The notes beneath the pieces are model-generated. The model saw nothing but the letters and a program-made list of their open reading frames with translations, was not told where the DNA came from and ran no database searches. Positions 1 through 8,722 of a stretch of DNA of 64,000 bases are shown piece by piece. Both the position numbers and the translations under genes were made by a program. The DNA lies in contig CAXTEJ010000017.1 of the NCBI GenBank assembly GCA_964243295.1, forward strand, positions 1 through 64,000. Direction: 5' to 3'. How positions within the stretch are numbered: position 1 is the first letter of the stretch; the number at the start of each line of letters is the position of its first letter. The DNA is from CAXTEJ01 sp964243295 (GTDB lineage Bacteria; Actinomycetota; Actinomycetes; Actinomycetales; Angustibacteraceae).

Positions 1-2394
1 GTCACCGTGCCGGTCGAGGGCGCCGACCAGCCGCTCGGCGGTCGCGCGCCGCACGTGCGCGGCCCCCGCGCCGACGTGGCGGCGGTCGGCGTCGGCGTAC
101 TCGCCGGCGACGTCGCGCAGCAGCGACCCGTCATGGGTGCCGTAGGCGGGGTCGGTGAGCGCGATGTGCTCGAGCAGCGAGGTCCACCACACCAGGTCGA
201 GCTCGGCGCCCACTGCGTCGGCGCCCACGCCGCGCTCGGCGAGGTCGTTGAGCAGCGGCTCGAGCCCGGCAGCGCGCAGCCGGTCGGCGAGCACGACGGT
301 GTGAGGCACCAGCGGCAGGGACGTCGTCCGCTCGCCCAGCAGCTGCAGCCGCGCCGCCAGGACGTCGAGATCGGCCTCGACGAGGTCGCCGCCTGCCGCG
401 GTGCCCTCCAGGCGCTCGCCCAGCCACGTCAGCGGCTCGGCGACGTCGAGGTAGGCGCGCTCGGTGTCGTCGAGGCCGCTCGGCAGGGCGGGGCGCGAGC
501 CAGGACCGGCGGCCTCCTGCCAGTGCCGCCGCTGCGCGTCGGCGGCGGCCAGCGCCGCGTGCAGGTCGGACGGCGGGGTGCCGGGTCGCAGCCGGGCCCG
601 GGCCTGCCGCCGCAGCCGGTCGCGGTGCCACCAGCCCATGCTCACGTCGTGGTCGGTGCGCCAGCGCCCGGAGGCCGTGGCCGCGACGGCGTCGGGCAGC
701 CAGCCCTCGAAGACCTCGGGCGAGAACACCTCGAGGCTCTCGCGGACGGCGCCGACGAGGGCGAGCGTGCGGCCCCACGAGGCGACCGAGCCACCCGCCG
801 GCATGCCGAGCTCGGTGAGGGTCGCCGCCATGCGCCGGCGCGCCTCGGGCAGCGCCCGCTGGGTCAGCTCGGTGACCGCGGCGAGCGCGTGCTGGGCCTC
901 GTCGGCGCTGACCAGCCGGGCGCCGAACCACGGGTCGTCGTCAGGGCCGGCGCTGAGGGCGCCCAGGCTCGCGGCCTCGCGCAGCTGCTCGCGCAGCCGT
1001 CCGAGCGTCGCGACGTCGAGCCGCTCGAGCGCCTCCCCGCGCACCCGCACCCGCGAGCGCGGTGCCGGCCGCAGCGCGGTGAGGTCGACGAGTGCGGCCT
1101 GCGCGGCGTAGGCCGTGACGCCCCACGGGCGGCGCACCTCGTGCAGCGCGCGGGCGTGGGCCTGCAGCCGGCTGCGCCGGTCGCCGAGCACGGCCTCGAG
1201 CTCGCCGGTGTCGGGCCGGGCGATCTGACCGGCCCGGTCGAGCGTCGTGGCGAGCTCACGGGCGACCCGGCGGCGGCCGACACCGCCGTCGTGCAGGTCG
1301 AGCACGAGGTCACCCAGCCCGACCCCCTCGAGCCGGCGCAGCACCGCGTCGATCGCGGCGCGCTTCTCGGCGACGAACAACGTGCGCTTGCCCGCGGCCG
1401 ACAGCGCGGCGATGACGTTCGCGATGGTCTGCGACTTGCCGGTGCCGGGCGGCCCCTCGACGACCAGGTGCGACCCGGCCATGACGGCAGCCACGACGGC
1501 CTCCTGGGCGGAGTCGGCGTCGAGCACCAGGCGGCCACCCGCCTGCTCGACGTCGGCCGCCGAGGCCGGGCGTCGTCCGACCGCCGCGAGGGCCTCCGGG
1601 TCGCCCGCGAGCGCGGCGACGACGTCGTGGCCGGCCAGGCCGTCAGCCTGCACCTGGAGGTCCTCGACCATGGGCAGCCGGGCGTAGGAGAAGGTGCCGA
1701 TGACCAGGCGGGAGTCGATCACCAGACCGGGCAGCGCCGCGCACGCCTCGCGCACCCGGGCCAGCACCGGCGCGGGCTCGAAGCGGTCGTTCTGCATCGC
1801 CAGGTCGGCGATGCCGTCGGCGTCCAGCTCGATGCCGTGCTCGGTCGCCAGGTAGTGCACGAGCACCGGGTTGAGCTCGGTCTCGGCGCCGAGGTCGACG
1901 TCGAAGTCGTCGGCGGCGGCGCCCCGCGGCCGCAGGGTGCAGGCGCGCAGCAGCACCGGCGCGGCGGGCGGGCGGGCGGCGTCGGGGGCGTTCCAGGTGG
2001 CCATGCCGACGGCGAGCCAGCCTGCTGCGATGCCGCGCTCCTCCGCGAGCTCGAGGGTCTTGGCGCGGATCGCGCGCGCCCGGCGCCGGGCATCGGCGAG
2101 GGCCGCGGTCTCGCGCACCAGTCCCGACAGCCGGGTCGGCCGGCCGGCGAGCAGCATGGCGAGGCCGCTGGGGTGGGCGTTGGTGAGGTCGAGGGTGCCG
2201 ACGGCGAGGTCGCGGTAGAACAGCAGCGTGTTGCGGCCACCGAGGTCGACCAGCTCGGCCGACCAGCTGCGCACGGCGGCGGCGACGCGCTGCTCCCGGG
2301 TGGCCGGCTGCTCGGCGAGGGGCGGCTGCGCGGCATCGTCCTGCGGGACGTCGGCGGGCTGGCCCGGGGCCGGGACGTCGGGCAGGTCGCTCAC
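1..2394 (-). CDS. DUF4011/AAA superfamily-1 helicase-like protein, C-terminus beyond window
   Basis: The minus frame stays open from a GTG at 2394 to the left edge, giving 798 codons without a stop, so the gene is truncated by the window. The N-terminus carries a DUF4011-like stretch (a segment reading LVDLGGRNTLLFYRDL near residue 40), followed by a Walker A loop GPPGTGKS with its lysine near residue 320 and the AEKRAA segment typical of superfamily-1 AAA_11 helicases. Family members are nucleic-acid-dependent ATPases, often large and often linked to DNA processing or defence; no partner gene is visible here. The GTG is 6 nt after a TACGTT hexamer, fitting a leaderless transcript. Long open frames on the opposite strand are codon-bias shadows. 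Confidence 0.85.
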   Translation of the reverse strand, partial: MSDLPDVPAPGQPADVPQDDAAQPPLAEQPATREQRVAAAVRSWSAELVDLGGRNTLLFYRDLAVGTLDLTNAHPSGLAMLLAGRPTRLSGLVRETAALADARRRARAIRAKTLELAEERGIAAGWLAVGMATWNAPDAARPPAAPVLLRACTLRPRGAAADDFDVDLGAETELNPVLVHYLATEHGIELDADGIADLAMQNDRFEPAPVLARVREACAALPGLVIDSRLVIGTFSYARLPMVEDLQVQADGLAGHDVVAALAGDPEALAAVGRRPASAADVEQAGGRLVLDADSAQEAVVAAVMAGSHLVVEGPPGTGKSQTIANVIAALSAAGKRTLFVAEKRAAIDAVLRRLEGVGLGDLVLDLHDGGVGRRRVARELATTLDRAGQIARPDTGELEAVLGDRRSRLQAHARALHEVRRPWGVTAYAAQAALVDLTALRPAPRSRVRVRGEALERLDVATLGRLREQLREAASLGALSAGPDDDPWFGARLVSADEAQHALAAVTELTQRALPEARRRMAATLTELGMPAGGSVASWGRTLALVGAVRESLEVFSPEVFEGWLPDAVAATASGRWRTDHDVSMGWWHRDRLRRQARARLRPGTPPSDLHAALAAADAQRRHWQEAAGPGSRPALPSGLDDTERAYLDVAEPLTWLGERLEGTAAGGDLVEADLDVLAARLQLLGERTTSLPLVPHTVVLADRLRAAGLEPLLNDLAERGVGADAVGAELDLVWWTSLLEHIALTDPAYGTHDGSLLRDVAGEYADADRRHVGAGAAHVRRATAERLVGALDRHGD

Positions 2395-2400
2395 GGTCCC

Positions 2401-2406
2401 AACGTA
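2401..2406 (-). promoter_or_regulatory. -10-like hexamer TACGTT, leaderless start of helicase gene
   Basis: TACGTT on the minus strand ends 6 nt before the GTG at 2394, the spacing repeated in front of many genes of this window. Transcription would start at or next to the start codon. Confidence 0.45.
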
Positions 2407-2481
2407 TCGCCCGGCGCCGACACCGACGGCCGCCGACCGGTCGGGCTGGGGTCGACGGGTCGAGGTCGTCCAGCATTGGAC

Positions 2482-2524
2482 GACGGTGCGCACCGCGCAG
2501 GGGGGGCAGGCGGTGCGCACCGTC
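2482..2524. repeat. 15-bp perfect inverted repeat with two GGTGCGCACC palindromes
   Basis: Arms at 2482-2496 and 2510-2524 are perfect reverse complements separated by a G-rich 13-nt loop. Each arm also contains the 10-bp palindrome GGTGCGCACC, at 2485-2494 and 2512-2521. It lies in the divergent promoter region between the helicase and the reductase. It may be a pair of operators for a dimeric regulator or an RNA hairpin; which is not decidable from sequence. Confidence 0.7.
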
Positions 2525-2630
2525 AGGTGAAGCATGGCGGTGCCTGGTTGCGAGGTCAAGCAGATCCGCCGGACACGGCCCATCCGTGCCCCGGCCCACG
2601 GCGGTGGCCGGCGCCAGGGACACTGGACGC

Positions 2631-3956
2631 GTGACCACCGATGACGCTCCGTCGGGCGACCGGCGACCCTCGGACGTGCCGGCGTCGACCGACGTCCTGG
2701 TCGTCGGAGCCGGTCCCGCCGGGTCCGCCGCCGCGGCGTGGGCGGCTCGCTCCGGTCTCGACGTCGTGCTGGCCGACCGCGCGACCTTCCCGCGCGACAA
2801 GGCCTGCGGCGACGGCCTGACCCCGCGCGCCGTGGCCGAGCTGCGCCACCTCGGCCTCGCCGAGTGGCTGCGCGGGCGCCCGGTCAACTGGGGCCTGCGC
2901 GCCGCCGGCTTCGGCCATGAGCTGCTGCTGCCGTGGCCCGGTGGCTCCCTGCCCGCCTTCGGCAGCGCCGTCCCGCGCACCGAGCTCGACGCCGCGGTCC
3001 GCGAGGTCGCGCTGCGCGACGGGGCCACCGGCCTGCAGGACGCCCAGGCGGTCGACGTCGAGCGGTCCGGTGACGGCTCGGTGAGCGCCGTGGTGTTCCG
3101 GCGCGGCGCCGACCGGTTCACCGTCGGCTGCCGCCGGCTCGTCGTCGCCGACGGCGCGCGCAGCCAGCTCGGGCGGGTGCTCGGCCGCGAGTGGCACCGC
3201 GACACCGCGTACGGCGTCGCCGTCCGCGGCTACGTCACCTCGGCCCGCAGCAGCGACCCGTGGATCAGCAGCCACCTCGAGCTGCGGGGGGCGGACGGCG
3301 AGCTGCTGTCGGGCTACGGCTGGGTGTTCCCGCTCGGCAGCGGCGAGGTCAACGTGGGCGTGGGGACGCTCGCGACGTCCCGTCGTCCGGCCGAGGTCGC
3401 CCTGCGGCCGCTGCTCGACGTCTACGCGGCCCAGCGCCGCGAGGACTGGCGGCTGTCGGGGCCGGTGCGCGCTCCCTGGTCGGCGCTGCTGCCGATGGGC
3501 GGGGCCGTGTCGGGAGTCGCCGGGCCCAACTGGGCGCTGGTCGGCGACGCCGCCGGGTGCGTCAACCCGCTCAACGGCGAGGGCATCGACTACGGCCTGG
3601 AGACCGGCCGCCTGGTCGCCGAGCTGCTGGCTGTCGGCGACGACCTGGCCACCGCCTGGCCGGCGCGGTTGCGCACCGAGTACGGCCAGGCGTTCTCCGT
3701 CGCCCGCCGGCTCGCGGGCCTCATCACCGTGCCGGGCCTGCTGCCGGCGGCCGGACCGGTCGGCATGCGCTCGCGGGCCCTCATGACGTTGGCGCTGCGG
3801 CTCATGGGCAACCTCATCACCCCCGAGGACGACGACGCCGTCGCGCGGCTGTGGCGTGCCGCCGGCCGCGTCTCGGCGCTGGCCGACCCCCGACCGCCGT
3901 TCTCCGGCGGCCCGGCCGCACCCCGCTCGCGCGCGGGCGCTCGGGCCGGTCGCTGA
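2631..3956 (+). CDS. geranylgeranyl reductase family FAD-dependent oxidoreductase
   Basis: A 441-residue flavoprotein. The N-terminal dinucleotide-binding motif GAGPAG is at residues 26-31, the GGR-type substrate/FAD segment PRDKACGDGL follows near residue 60, and the second FAD motif GDAAGCVNPLNGEGI is near residue 305. Family members reduce isoprenoid double bonds, for example in geranylgeranyl lipids or in menaquinone (MenJ); the exact substrate here is inferred only. The GTG at 2631 is preferred over an upstream in-frame GTG at 2586 because GACACT lies 6 nt before it and AGGGA about 10 nt before it. The C-terminal tail is Arg/Ala/Pro-rich and likely disordered. It is transcribed alone, divergent from the helicase. 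Confidence 0.85.
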   Translation: MTTDDAPSGDRRPSDVPASTDVLVVGAGPAGSAAAAWAARSGLDVVLADRATFPRDKACGDGLTPRAVAELRHLGLAEWLRGRPVNWGLRAAGFGHELLLPWPGGSLPAFGSAVPRTELDAAVREVALRDGATGLQDAQAVDVERSGDGSVSAVVFRRGADRFTVGCRRLVVADGARSQLGRVLGREWHRDTAYGVAVRGYVTSARSSDPWISSHLELRGADGELLSGYGWVFPLGSGEVNVGVGTLATSRRPAEVALRPLLDVYAAQRREDWRLSGPVRAPWSALLPMGGAVSGVAGPNWALVGDAAGCVNPLNGEGIDYGLETGRLVAELLAVGDDLATAWPARLRTEYGQAFSVARRLAGLITVPGLLPAAGPVGMRSRALMTLALRLMGNLITPEDDDAVARLWRAAGRVSALADPRPPFSGGPAAPRSRAGARAGR

Positions 3957-3980
3957 CGGACGCACGACCACGCCGGCGGC

Positions 3981-4056
3981 TGGTGCCCCAGGCCGGACTT
4001 GAACCGGCGACCTACCGCTTAGGAGGCGGTTGCTCTATCCGCTGAGCTACCAGGGC
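3981..4056 (-). tRNA. tRNA-Arg (anticodon CCT), CCA encoded
   Basis: The minus strand folds into a full cloverleaf: acceptor GCCCTGG paired with CTGGGGC (two G-T wobbles), a D-arm with AGCTCAGC, an anticodon loop CTCCTAA giving CCT (reads AGG), and a T-arm with TTCAAGT. Discriminator A is followed by an encoded CCA at 3983-3981. It overlaps no protein gene. Confidence 0.97.
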
Positions 4057-4116
4057 GGGAGGCTCAGCGTATCGGGCAGCGGGCATCACCGGCCGACCAG
4101 CGGGTAGGGGGCGGCC

Positions 4117-4302
4117 ATGACGCAGACACCCGAGGGGCAGAACACCGCCGACTTCCAGGCCCAGAACCGCGAGCAGCTGCAGGACCAGGACTCCGAGCCC
4201 ACCACCATGGCACCCGACGACGCGCGACCGGACCTCGTCGCGCTGAACGACGACAGCGAGGCGCAGGAGCCCGACGGCGCCGACGAGGCCTCGCCCAGCT
4301 GA
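4117..4302 (+). CDS. small acidic hypothetical protein (61 aa)
   Basis: A 61-residue frame starting at ATG 4117, preceded by the purine-rich TAGGGGGC. The product is rich in Asp, Glu, Gln and Pro, with no hydrophobic segment or cysteine, so it would be a soluble disordered acidic protein. No family is recognised. It lies alone downstream of the divergent tRNA gene, and its stop codon falls in the first unit of a degenerate tandem repeat. It could be a spurious frame; the purine-rich leader and length are the only support. Confidence 0.5.
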   Translation: MTQTPEGQNTADFQAQNREQLQDQDSEPTTMAPDDARPDLVALNDDSEAQEPDGADEASPS

Positions 4303-4418
4303 CCGACGCGAGCCGACCGGTCGCGCTGACCGACGCGAGCTGACCGACGCGAGCTGACCAGTCGCGCTGCCGACGCGAGCTGACCGACCGAGCTGACCGG
4401 GCGCGCTGACCGGCGCGA
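4298..4418. repeat. degenerate ~14-bp tandem repeat (GCTGACCGACGCGA)
   Basis: About eight imperfect copies of GCTGACCGACGCGA and variants such as GCTGACCAGTCGCG follow one another. The first copy spans the stop codon of the small acidic ORF. The remaining sequence to 4518 holds the probable promoter of the acyl-CoA dehydrogenase (TACTGT near 4457-4462) and no gene. Confidence 0.75.
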
Positions 4419-4518
4419 CAGGCTCTCGGTCGGGCGTCGTCCCCCGAGCGGGCAGGTACTGTCGATCTCCCGCGCGGACGACGACGCCGCCCGGCCGACG
4501 ACGAAGGGGCTACCCGCG

Positions 4519-5661
4519 GTGCCGGTCGACCGGATGCTGCCCAGCGACGAGGCGCACGACCTCATCGACCTCACGCGTGAGATCGCCGACCGCGAGCTCG
4601 CCACGCGGGTGGCGCGCGACGAGCGGGACGAGCGCTTCCCCGTCGAGGTGTTCCGCATCCTGGGCCAGGCCGGTCTGCTGGGCCTGCCGTACGCCGAGGA
4701 CCTCGGCGGCGGCGGGCAGCCCTACGAGGTCTACCTGCAGGTGCTCGAAGAGCTCGGCTCGCGGTGGGCCGCGGTGGCCGTCGTCGTCAGTGTCCACGGG
4801 CTGTCGTGCTACCCGCTCGCCACGCACGGGACGCCGCAGCAGCAGGCTCGCTGGCTGCCCGACATGCTCGGCGGCGATCAGCTCGGCGCCTACAGCCTGT
4901 CCGAGCCGCAGGCCGGGTCGGACGCCGCGGCGCTGACCTGCAGGGCCGAGAAGGTCGACGACGGGTGGCGCGTCACCGGCACCAAGGCCTGGATCACCGC
5001 GGGCGGCGAGGCCGACTTCTACACGCTGTTCGCCCGCACCGGCTCCGACCCCTCGCGCGGCGTCTCCTGCTTCCTCACTCCTGGCCGGGTCGACGGTCTG
5101 TCGTTCGGGCGGCCCGAGGACAAGATGGGGCTCCGGTCGGTGCCCACGACCAGCGCCCACTGGGACGGCGCGGTGCTCGAGCACGACCGGCTCATCGGCG
5201 CCGAGGGCCAGGGACTGCCGATCGCGTTCGGGGCGCTCGACTCCGGCCGCCTCGGCATTGCCGCCGTCGCGGTGGGTCTCGCGCAGGGCGCCCTCGACCA
5301 CGCCGTCGCCTACGCCAAGGACCGGCAGACCTTCGGCAAGCGCATCATCGACCACCAGGGCCTGGGCTTCCTGCTCGCCGACATGGCCGCCGCCGTCGAC
5401 TCCGCCCGCGCCACCTACCTCGACGCCGCTCGCCGCCGCGACGCCGGGCGGCCCTACAGCCGGCAGGCCAGCGTCGCCAAGCTCGTCGCCACCGACGCCG
5501 CCATGAAGGTCACCACCGACGCCGTGCAGGTGCTCGGCGGCTACGGCTACACCCGCGACTTCCCGCTCGAGCGCTTCATGCGCGAGGCGAAGATCATGCA
5601 GATCTTCGAAGGCACCAACCAGATCCAGCGGCTGGTCATCAGCCGCCAGCTCGCCAACTGA
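4519..5661 (+). CDS. acyl-CoA dehydrogenase
   Basis: A 380-residue protein, the usual length for the soluble acyl-CoA dehydrogenase family, which introduces the alpha-beta double bond into acyl-CoA with FAD. Family signatures are present: YSLSEPQAGSDAA and KAWITAGG in the middle domain, and the C-terminal IFEGTNQIQRL, whose glutamate near residue 363 is at the position of the catalytic base. GTG 4519 follows GAAGGGG at 9-nt spacing. The SDR dehydrogenase 85 bp downstream is on the same strand, suggesting a short beta-oxidation or branched-chain acyl-CoA operon. Substrate chain length cannot be read. The stop codon lies in a 16-bp sequence repeated perfectly at 5686-5701. Confidence 0.95.
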   Translation: MPVDRMLPSDEAHDLIDLTREIADRELATRVARDERDERFPVEVFRILGQAGLLGLPYAEDLGGGGQPYEVYLQVLEELGSRWAAVAVVVSVHGLSCYPLATHGTPQQQARWLPDMLGGDQLGAYSLSEPQAGSDAAALTCRAEKVDDGWRVTGTKAWITAGGEADFYTLFARTGSDPSRGVSCFLTPGRVDGLSFGRPEDKMGLRSVPTTSAHWDGAVLEHDRLIGAEGQGLPIAFGALDSGRLGIAAVAVGLAQGALDHAVAYAKDRQTFGKRIIDHQGLGFLLADMAAAVDSARATYLDAARRRDAGRPYSRQASVAKLVATDAAMKVTTDAVQVLGGYGYTRDFPLERFMREAKIMQIFEGTNQIQRLVISRQLAN

Positions 5662-5746
5662 CCCACCCCAACCGACCCTGACCCCCCAACTGACCCACCC
5701 CGTGATCATGCGATCGCGGCTCACCCGTCCCTCCAGGAGCGCTCGC

Positions 5747-6505
5747 ATGCAGCTGTCCGGAACTGCCGCCCTCGTCACCGGCGCGGCATCGGGGCTCGGC
5801 GCCGCCACGGCCGCCGCCCTGGCCGCGCAGGGCGTCGTCGTCACCGGCCTCGACCTGCCCCAGGCGGTCGAGCGGGCGCAGGCGCTCGACGGTGTCACCC
5901 TCGCCGCCGGTGACGTCACCAGCGAGGACGACGTGCGGGCCGTCGTCCAGCAGGCGGGGGGTGGTGCCTCACCGCTGCGGACGGTCGTGAGCTGCGCCGG
6001 GATCGTGCGCGGCGCGCGCATCCTCGGCAGGGGCGGCGTGCACGACCTCGAGGTGTTCCGCACCGTGATCCTGGTCAACCTGCTGGGCACCTTCAACGTC
6101 ATGCGCCTGGCCGCGGAGGCGATCGCGCAGACCGAGCCGGACGCCGAGGGCCAGCGCGGGGTCGTCGTCAACACGGCGTCGGTGGCGGCCTTCGAGGGGC
6201 AGATCGGCCAGATCGCCTACTCGGCGTCCAAGGGCGGCGTCGCCGCCATGACGGTGCCGGCCGCGCGCGACCTCGCCCAGCACGGCATCCGCGTCAACAC
6301 GATCGCTCCCGGCATCGTGGACACCCCGATGATGGGCCAGATCGACGCGGACTACCGCGCGGGCCTCGCGGCCGGCGTCCCCTTCCCCCAGCGGCTCGGG
6401 CGCCCCGACGAGTACGCCCAGCTCGTCGTCATGATCGCGCAGCACGACTACCTCAACGGCGAGACGATCCGCATGGACGGCGCCCTGCGCATGGCGCCGC
6501 GCTGA
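5747..6505 (+). CDS. SDR-family 3-hydroxyacyl-CoA dehydrogenase (type-2-like)
   Basis: A 252-residue short-chain dehydrogenase. The NAD-binding motif TGAASGLG is at residues 11-18, the catalytic Ser is in NTASVAAF, and YSASK supplies Tyr158 and Lys162. The overall pattern resembles type-2 3-hydroxyacyl-CoA dehydrogenases (HSD17B10 class), which oxidise 3-hydroxy- and 2-methyl-3-hydroxyacyl-CoA. This fits the preceding acyl-CoA dehydrogenase, since the two catalyse steps one and three of the same spiral; the hydratase is not in the window. ATG 5747 is chosen for the CCAGGAGC ribosome site 7 nt before it; an in-frame ATG lies 45 nt upstream. Confidence 0.9.
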   Translation: MQLSGTAALVTGAASGLGAATAAALAAQGVVVTGLDLPQAVERAQALDGVTLAAGDVTSEDDVRAVVQQAGGGASPLRTVVSCAGIVRGARILGRGGVHDLEVFRTVILVNLLGTFNVMRLAAEAIAQTEPDAEGQRGVVVNTASVAAFEGQIGQIAYSASKGGVAAMTVPAARDLAQHGIRVNTIAPGIVDTPMMGQIDADYRAGLAAGVPFPQRLGRPDEYAQLVVMIAQHDYLNGETIRMDGALRMAPR

Positions 6506-6641
6506 CACGCCCCGGCGCCTCGCGCCCCGCGCCGCACGACCCGGTGCTGACGCGCCCCGACGCCACATGACCCGCGCGTGACCCGACGCCGTCACACGAC
6601 GAGCGCATGCTGGCGACGGATCGCGCCGTACGTCGGGCAGG

Positions 6642-7136
6642 CTACGCAGCCGCGTCGAGGAACTCGGCCCACTGCGGGTCGACGCCGTCGACGCCGCGCA
6701 GCACCCACGTCGGGCCCACCGGGGCGAACGGGCGCACGCGCAGCCGCCAACCCATCTCGGCCGGCGTCCGGTCGCCCTTGACGCCGTTGCACCGCAGGCA
6801 GCACGCGACGAGGTTGAGCCAGGTGTCGGTGCCGCCACGTGAGCGCGGCATCACGTGGTCGACCGTGGCAGCGGCACCGCCGCAGTAGGCGCAGCGGTGC
6901 CCGTCACGGCGCAGCACCCCACGGCGGCTGACGGCGACGGTGTGGCGCCGCGGCGCGCGCACGTAGCGCGTGAGCAGGATGACCGACGGCGTGCCCAGGT
7001 CGAGCTCGGCGCTGCGCAGCGGCGTGCCTGACTCGGCCAGCACGGTCGCCTTGTGCGCGAGCACCAGGACCACAGCGCGCTTGAACGACACGACCGACAG
7101 CGGCTCGTAGCCGGCATTGAGAACGAGCGTCCGCAC
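6642..7136 (-). CDS. HNH endonuclease family protein (164 aa)
   Basis: The N-terminus (LVLNAGYEPLSVV) and the zinc/HNH core (CAYCGG, VDHVMPRSRGG, then NLVACCLRCNGVKGDRTP) are those of the widespread actinobacterial HNH protein about 165 residues long. The two CxxC pairs would bind structural zinc and the His residues form the beta-beta-alpha metal active site. GTG 7136 follows GAGAGGGG. It is monocistronic, with a probable TACGCT -10 box in the 167-bp gap that separates it from the NlpC/P60 gene. Its biological role is not established in the family; DNA cleavage is inferred from the fold. Confidence 0.9.
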   Translation of the reverse strand: MRTLVLNAGYEPLSVVSFKRAVVLVLAHKATVLAESGTPLRSAELDLGTPSVILLTRYVRAPRRHTVAVSRRGVLRRDGHRCAYCGGAAATVDHVMPRSRGGTDTWLNLVACCLRCNGVKGDRTPAEMGWRLRVRPFAPVGPTWVLRGVDGVDPQWAEFLDAAA

Positions 7137-7303
7137 GCGGCGGCCCCTCTCTCGCCGGGGTGCCCTGCTGGCGTGCGGGACACCACGACGTCCTGGCCCG
7201 CCCGGTGTGGCGGGTCGGTGCCAGCGTAGGTCGCCTGCGGCGGCGCGTCATCCGTTATCGCCTCATCGCGGCCGCGTCGTCGGCGCTGGACGTCGGACTG
7301 CCG

Positions 7304-8386
7304 TCAGCCGACGCGGCCGTAGGTCGCCGACGAGGAGTAGACCGCCCGCAACGAGACCGACAACCCTGACCGCGGCGAGTCGATCATCATGCCGTTGCCG
7401 GCGTAGATGCCCACGTGCCCCGGCATGAACACCAGGTCGCCGGCCACCGCCTCCGAGCGCGGGATGCGCCGGGTGGCCCCGCGCTGCGCGCCCGACGTGC
7501 GGGGCAGGTCGTAGCCGAGCCTGGCCATGACGTACGACGTGAACCCCGAGCAGTCGAACCCCGCCGGCGTGGTGCCGCCGAAGCGGTACGGGGTGCCCTC
7601 GTAGCGGCTGGCGATCGCCATGACCCCGGCACCGAAGGACGCCGAGCCCGGGCCGTCGCCGGCCGTGGACTCCGCATCGGTGGGGGGCTGCCCCGCGTCG
7701 CCGGTCGGGCCGCTCGAGCTGTCGTCGTCGCTGCTCCTGGTCCTCCTGCTGCCCGCGCGGTCACTGCTCGCCCGGTCACTGCTCGCCCGGTCACTGCTCG
7801 CCCGGTCACTGCTCGCGTCGCCCCGCGACCGCTTGCCTGCGCCGGCCGGGCTGTCCGGGCTGTCCGAGCTGGTCGCATCGCGGGCCGTGCCGTCCGAGGC
7901 GTCGGCGCGGTCGTCACGGGTCGTGGACCGGCTGGTGCGCTGGGCAGGGCGAGCCGGGGTGCCGACCACCGGGACCACGGCCGTGACCCCGACGAAGCCC
8001 AGCTGGCCGAGCTGGCCCCGGGCGATCAGCTGCACCCGCGAGCCGATCAGCAGCGGCTGCGCGGTCAGGGTCGGGCCCTCGGCGGCGACGCTCGTGCGAC
8101 CCGTGTCCGCGACCGGCGCCGGGACGGCGGCCGGCTGGGCGGTGAGGCGGGCAGCGGGCTCGGACGCCGGCACCAGACCGAGGGCGGTGGTGCGACCGCT
8201 GGGGCGCGAGCCGGGGCTCGCCGCGGACGGCTGCAGGCCGACGGTCGCGACCATGCCGCTGCAGGCGACCACCAGGGCGCCGGCCTTGACTACCGGGCGC
8301 GCGCGACCTCGGCGCTCGCCGGTGGTGTGGGCGGGGGCAGGGCTCGACGCGGCGGCGCGGTGCCGCCCGGGTGCGCGTGTGGGCAC
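7304..8386 (-). CDS. secreted NlpC/P60 cell-wall hydrolase
   Basis: A 360-residue exported protein. After an Arg-rich N-terminus comes a hydrophobic export segment (AGALVVACSGMVATVGL), then a long low-complexity linker with four ASSDR repeats, and a C-terminal NlpC/P60 domain with catalytic Cys in GFDCSGFTSY and His in MPGHVGIYAG. Such enzymes cut peptide bonds in peptidoglycan stems. GTG 8386 is chosen because GGAGAGG sits 6 nt before it and because an upstream extension would run into a c-di-AMP riboswitch. Expression is thus probably switched by c-di-AMP, which in actinobacteria commonly governs wall hydrolases and resuscitation factors. ideR lies upstream on the same strand. Confidence 0.92.
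   Translation of the reverse strand: MPTRAPGRHRAAASSPAPAHTTGERRGRARPVVKAGALVVACSGMVATVGLQPSAASPGSRPSGRTTALGLVPASEPAARLTAQPAAVPAPVADTGRTSVAAEGPTLTAQPLLIGSRVQLIARGQLGQLGFVGVTAVVPVVGTPARPAQRTSRSTTRDDRADASDGTARDATSSDSPDSPAGAGKRSRGDASSDRASSDRASSDRASSDRAGSRRTRSSDDDSSSGPTGDAGQPPTDAESTAGDGPGSASFGAGVMAIASRYEGTPYRFGGTTPAGFDCSGFTSYVMARLGYDLPRTSGAQRGATRRIPRSEAVAGDLVFMPGHVGIYAGNGMMIDSPRSGLSVSLRAVYSSSATYGRVG
7758..7817. repeat. four 15-bp units encoding ASSDR
   Basis: CGGTCACTGCTCGCC is repeated four times head to tail (the last base of unit four differs), in frame within the linker of the NlpC/P60 protein. The near identity of the units points to recent slippage expansion. Confidence 0.9.
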
Positions 8387-8399
8387 GCTGGGCCTCTCC

Positions 8400-8586
8400 G
8401 ACGCCTTCGAGGTGAGCTGTCGGGTTCGGGTCGAGAGTGACCCGGTCGCGCCGGTGGCCTCGTCGCCATCCGGTGCGGCTTCACCCCAAGGGCGTCGACC
8501 GTGGTCGACCGCCCGCCGTGCGTGGGTCCCCCGCCTCTGCCATGCGGATGGTGCCGTCCCTGGGCGCGGTGGCAGAGCTCGGCGTC
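8400..8586 (-). promoter_or_regulatory. c-di-AMP riboswitch (ydaO/yuaA type)
   Basis: The minus strand carries the conserved blocks of the ydaO-yuaA class in order: GGGGGACCC (8532-8524), TTGGGGTGAAGCC (8489-8477) and CCGACAGCTCACCTCG (8423-8408). GACGCC at the 5' end (8586-8581) can pair with GGCGTC at the 3' end (8405-8400) to close P1. The 3' end abuts the GGAGAGG ribosome site of the NlpC/P60 gene, so ligand binding could act on translation or on a downstream terminator. From 8587 to 8722 only the probable promoter region is seen. Confidence 0.92.
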
Positions 8587-8722
8587 CGCACAGGGAACCC
8601 CCGACGTCCGCCGGGAGCGCGAACACCGTACTGCGGCACTCGCGGCCGCGGAACCCGCCGCACCGCTCGCTGGCGACTCGTTGACAACGCGTGCCACAGC
8701 GCCCCCAGCAGCCCCGGCAGGA

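Noticed and set aside
7..2634. 875-codon open frame on the plus strand
   Set aside because: It is antisense to the helicase, whose minus-strand frame shows Walker A and DUF4011 motifs; long antisense frames are expected at this GC content.
8387..8626. N-terminal extension of the NlpC/P60 gene
   Set aside because: It would translate the c-di-AMP riboswitch; the GTG with GGAGAGG at 8386 is better.
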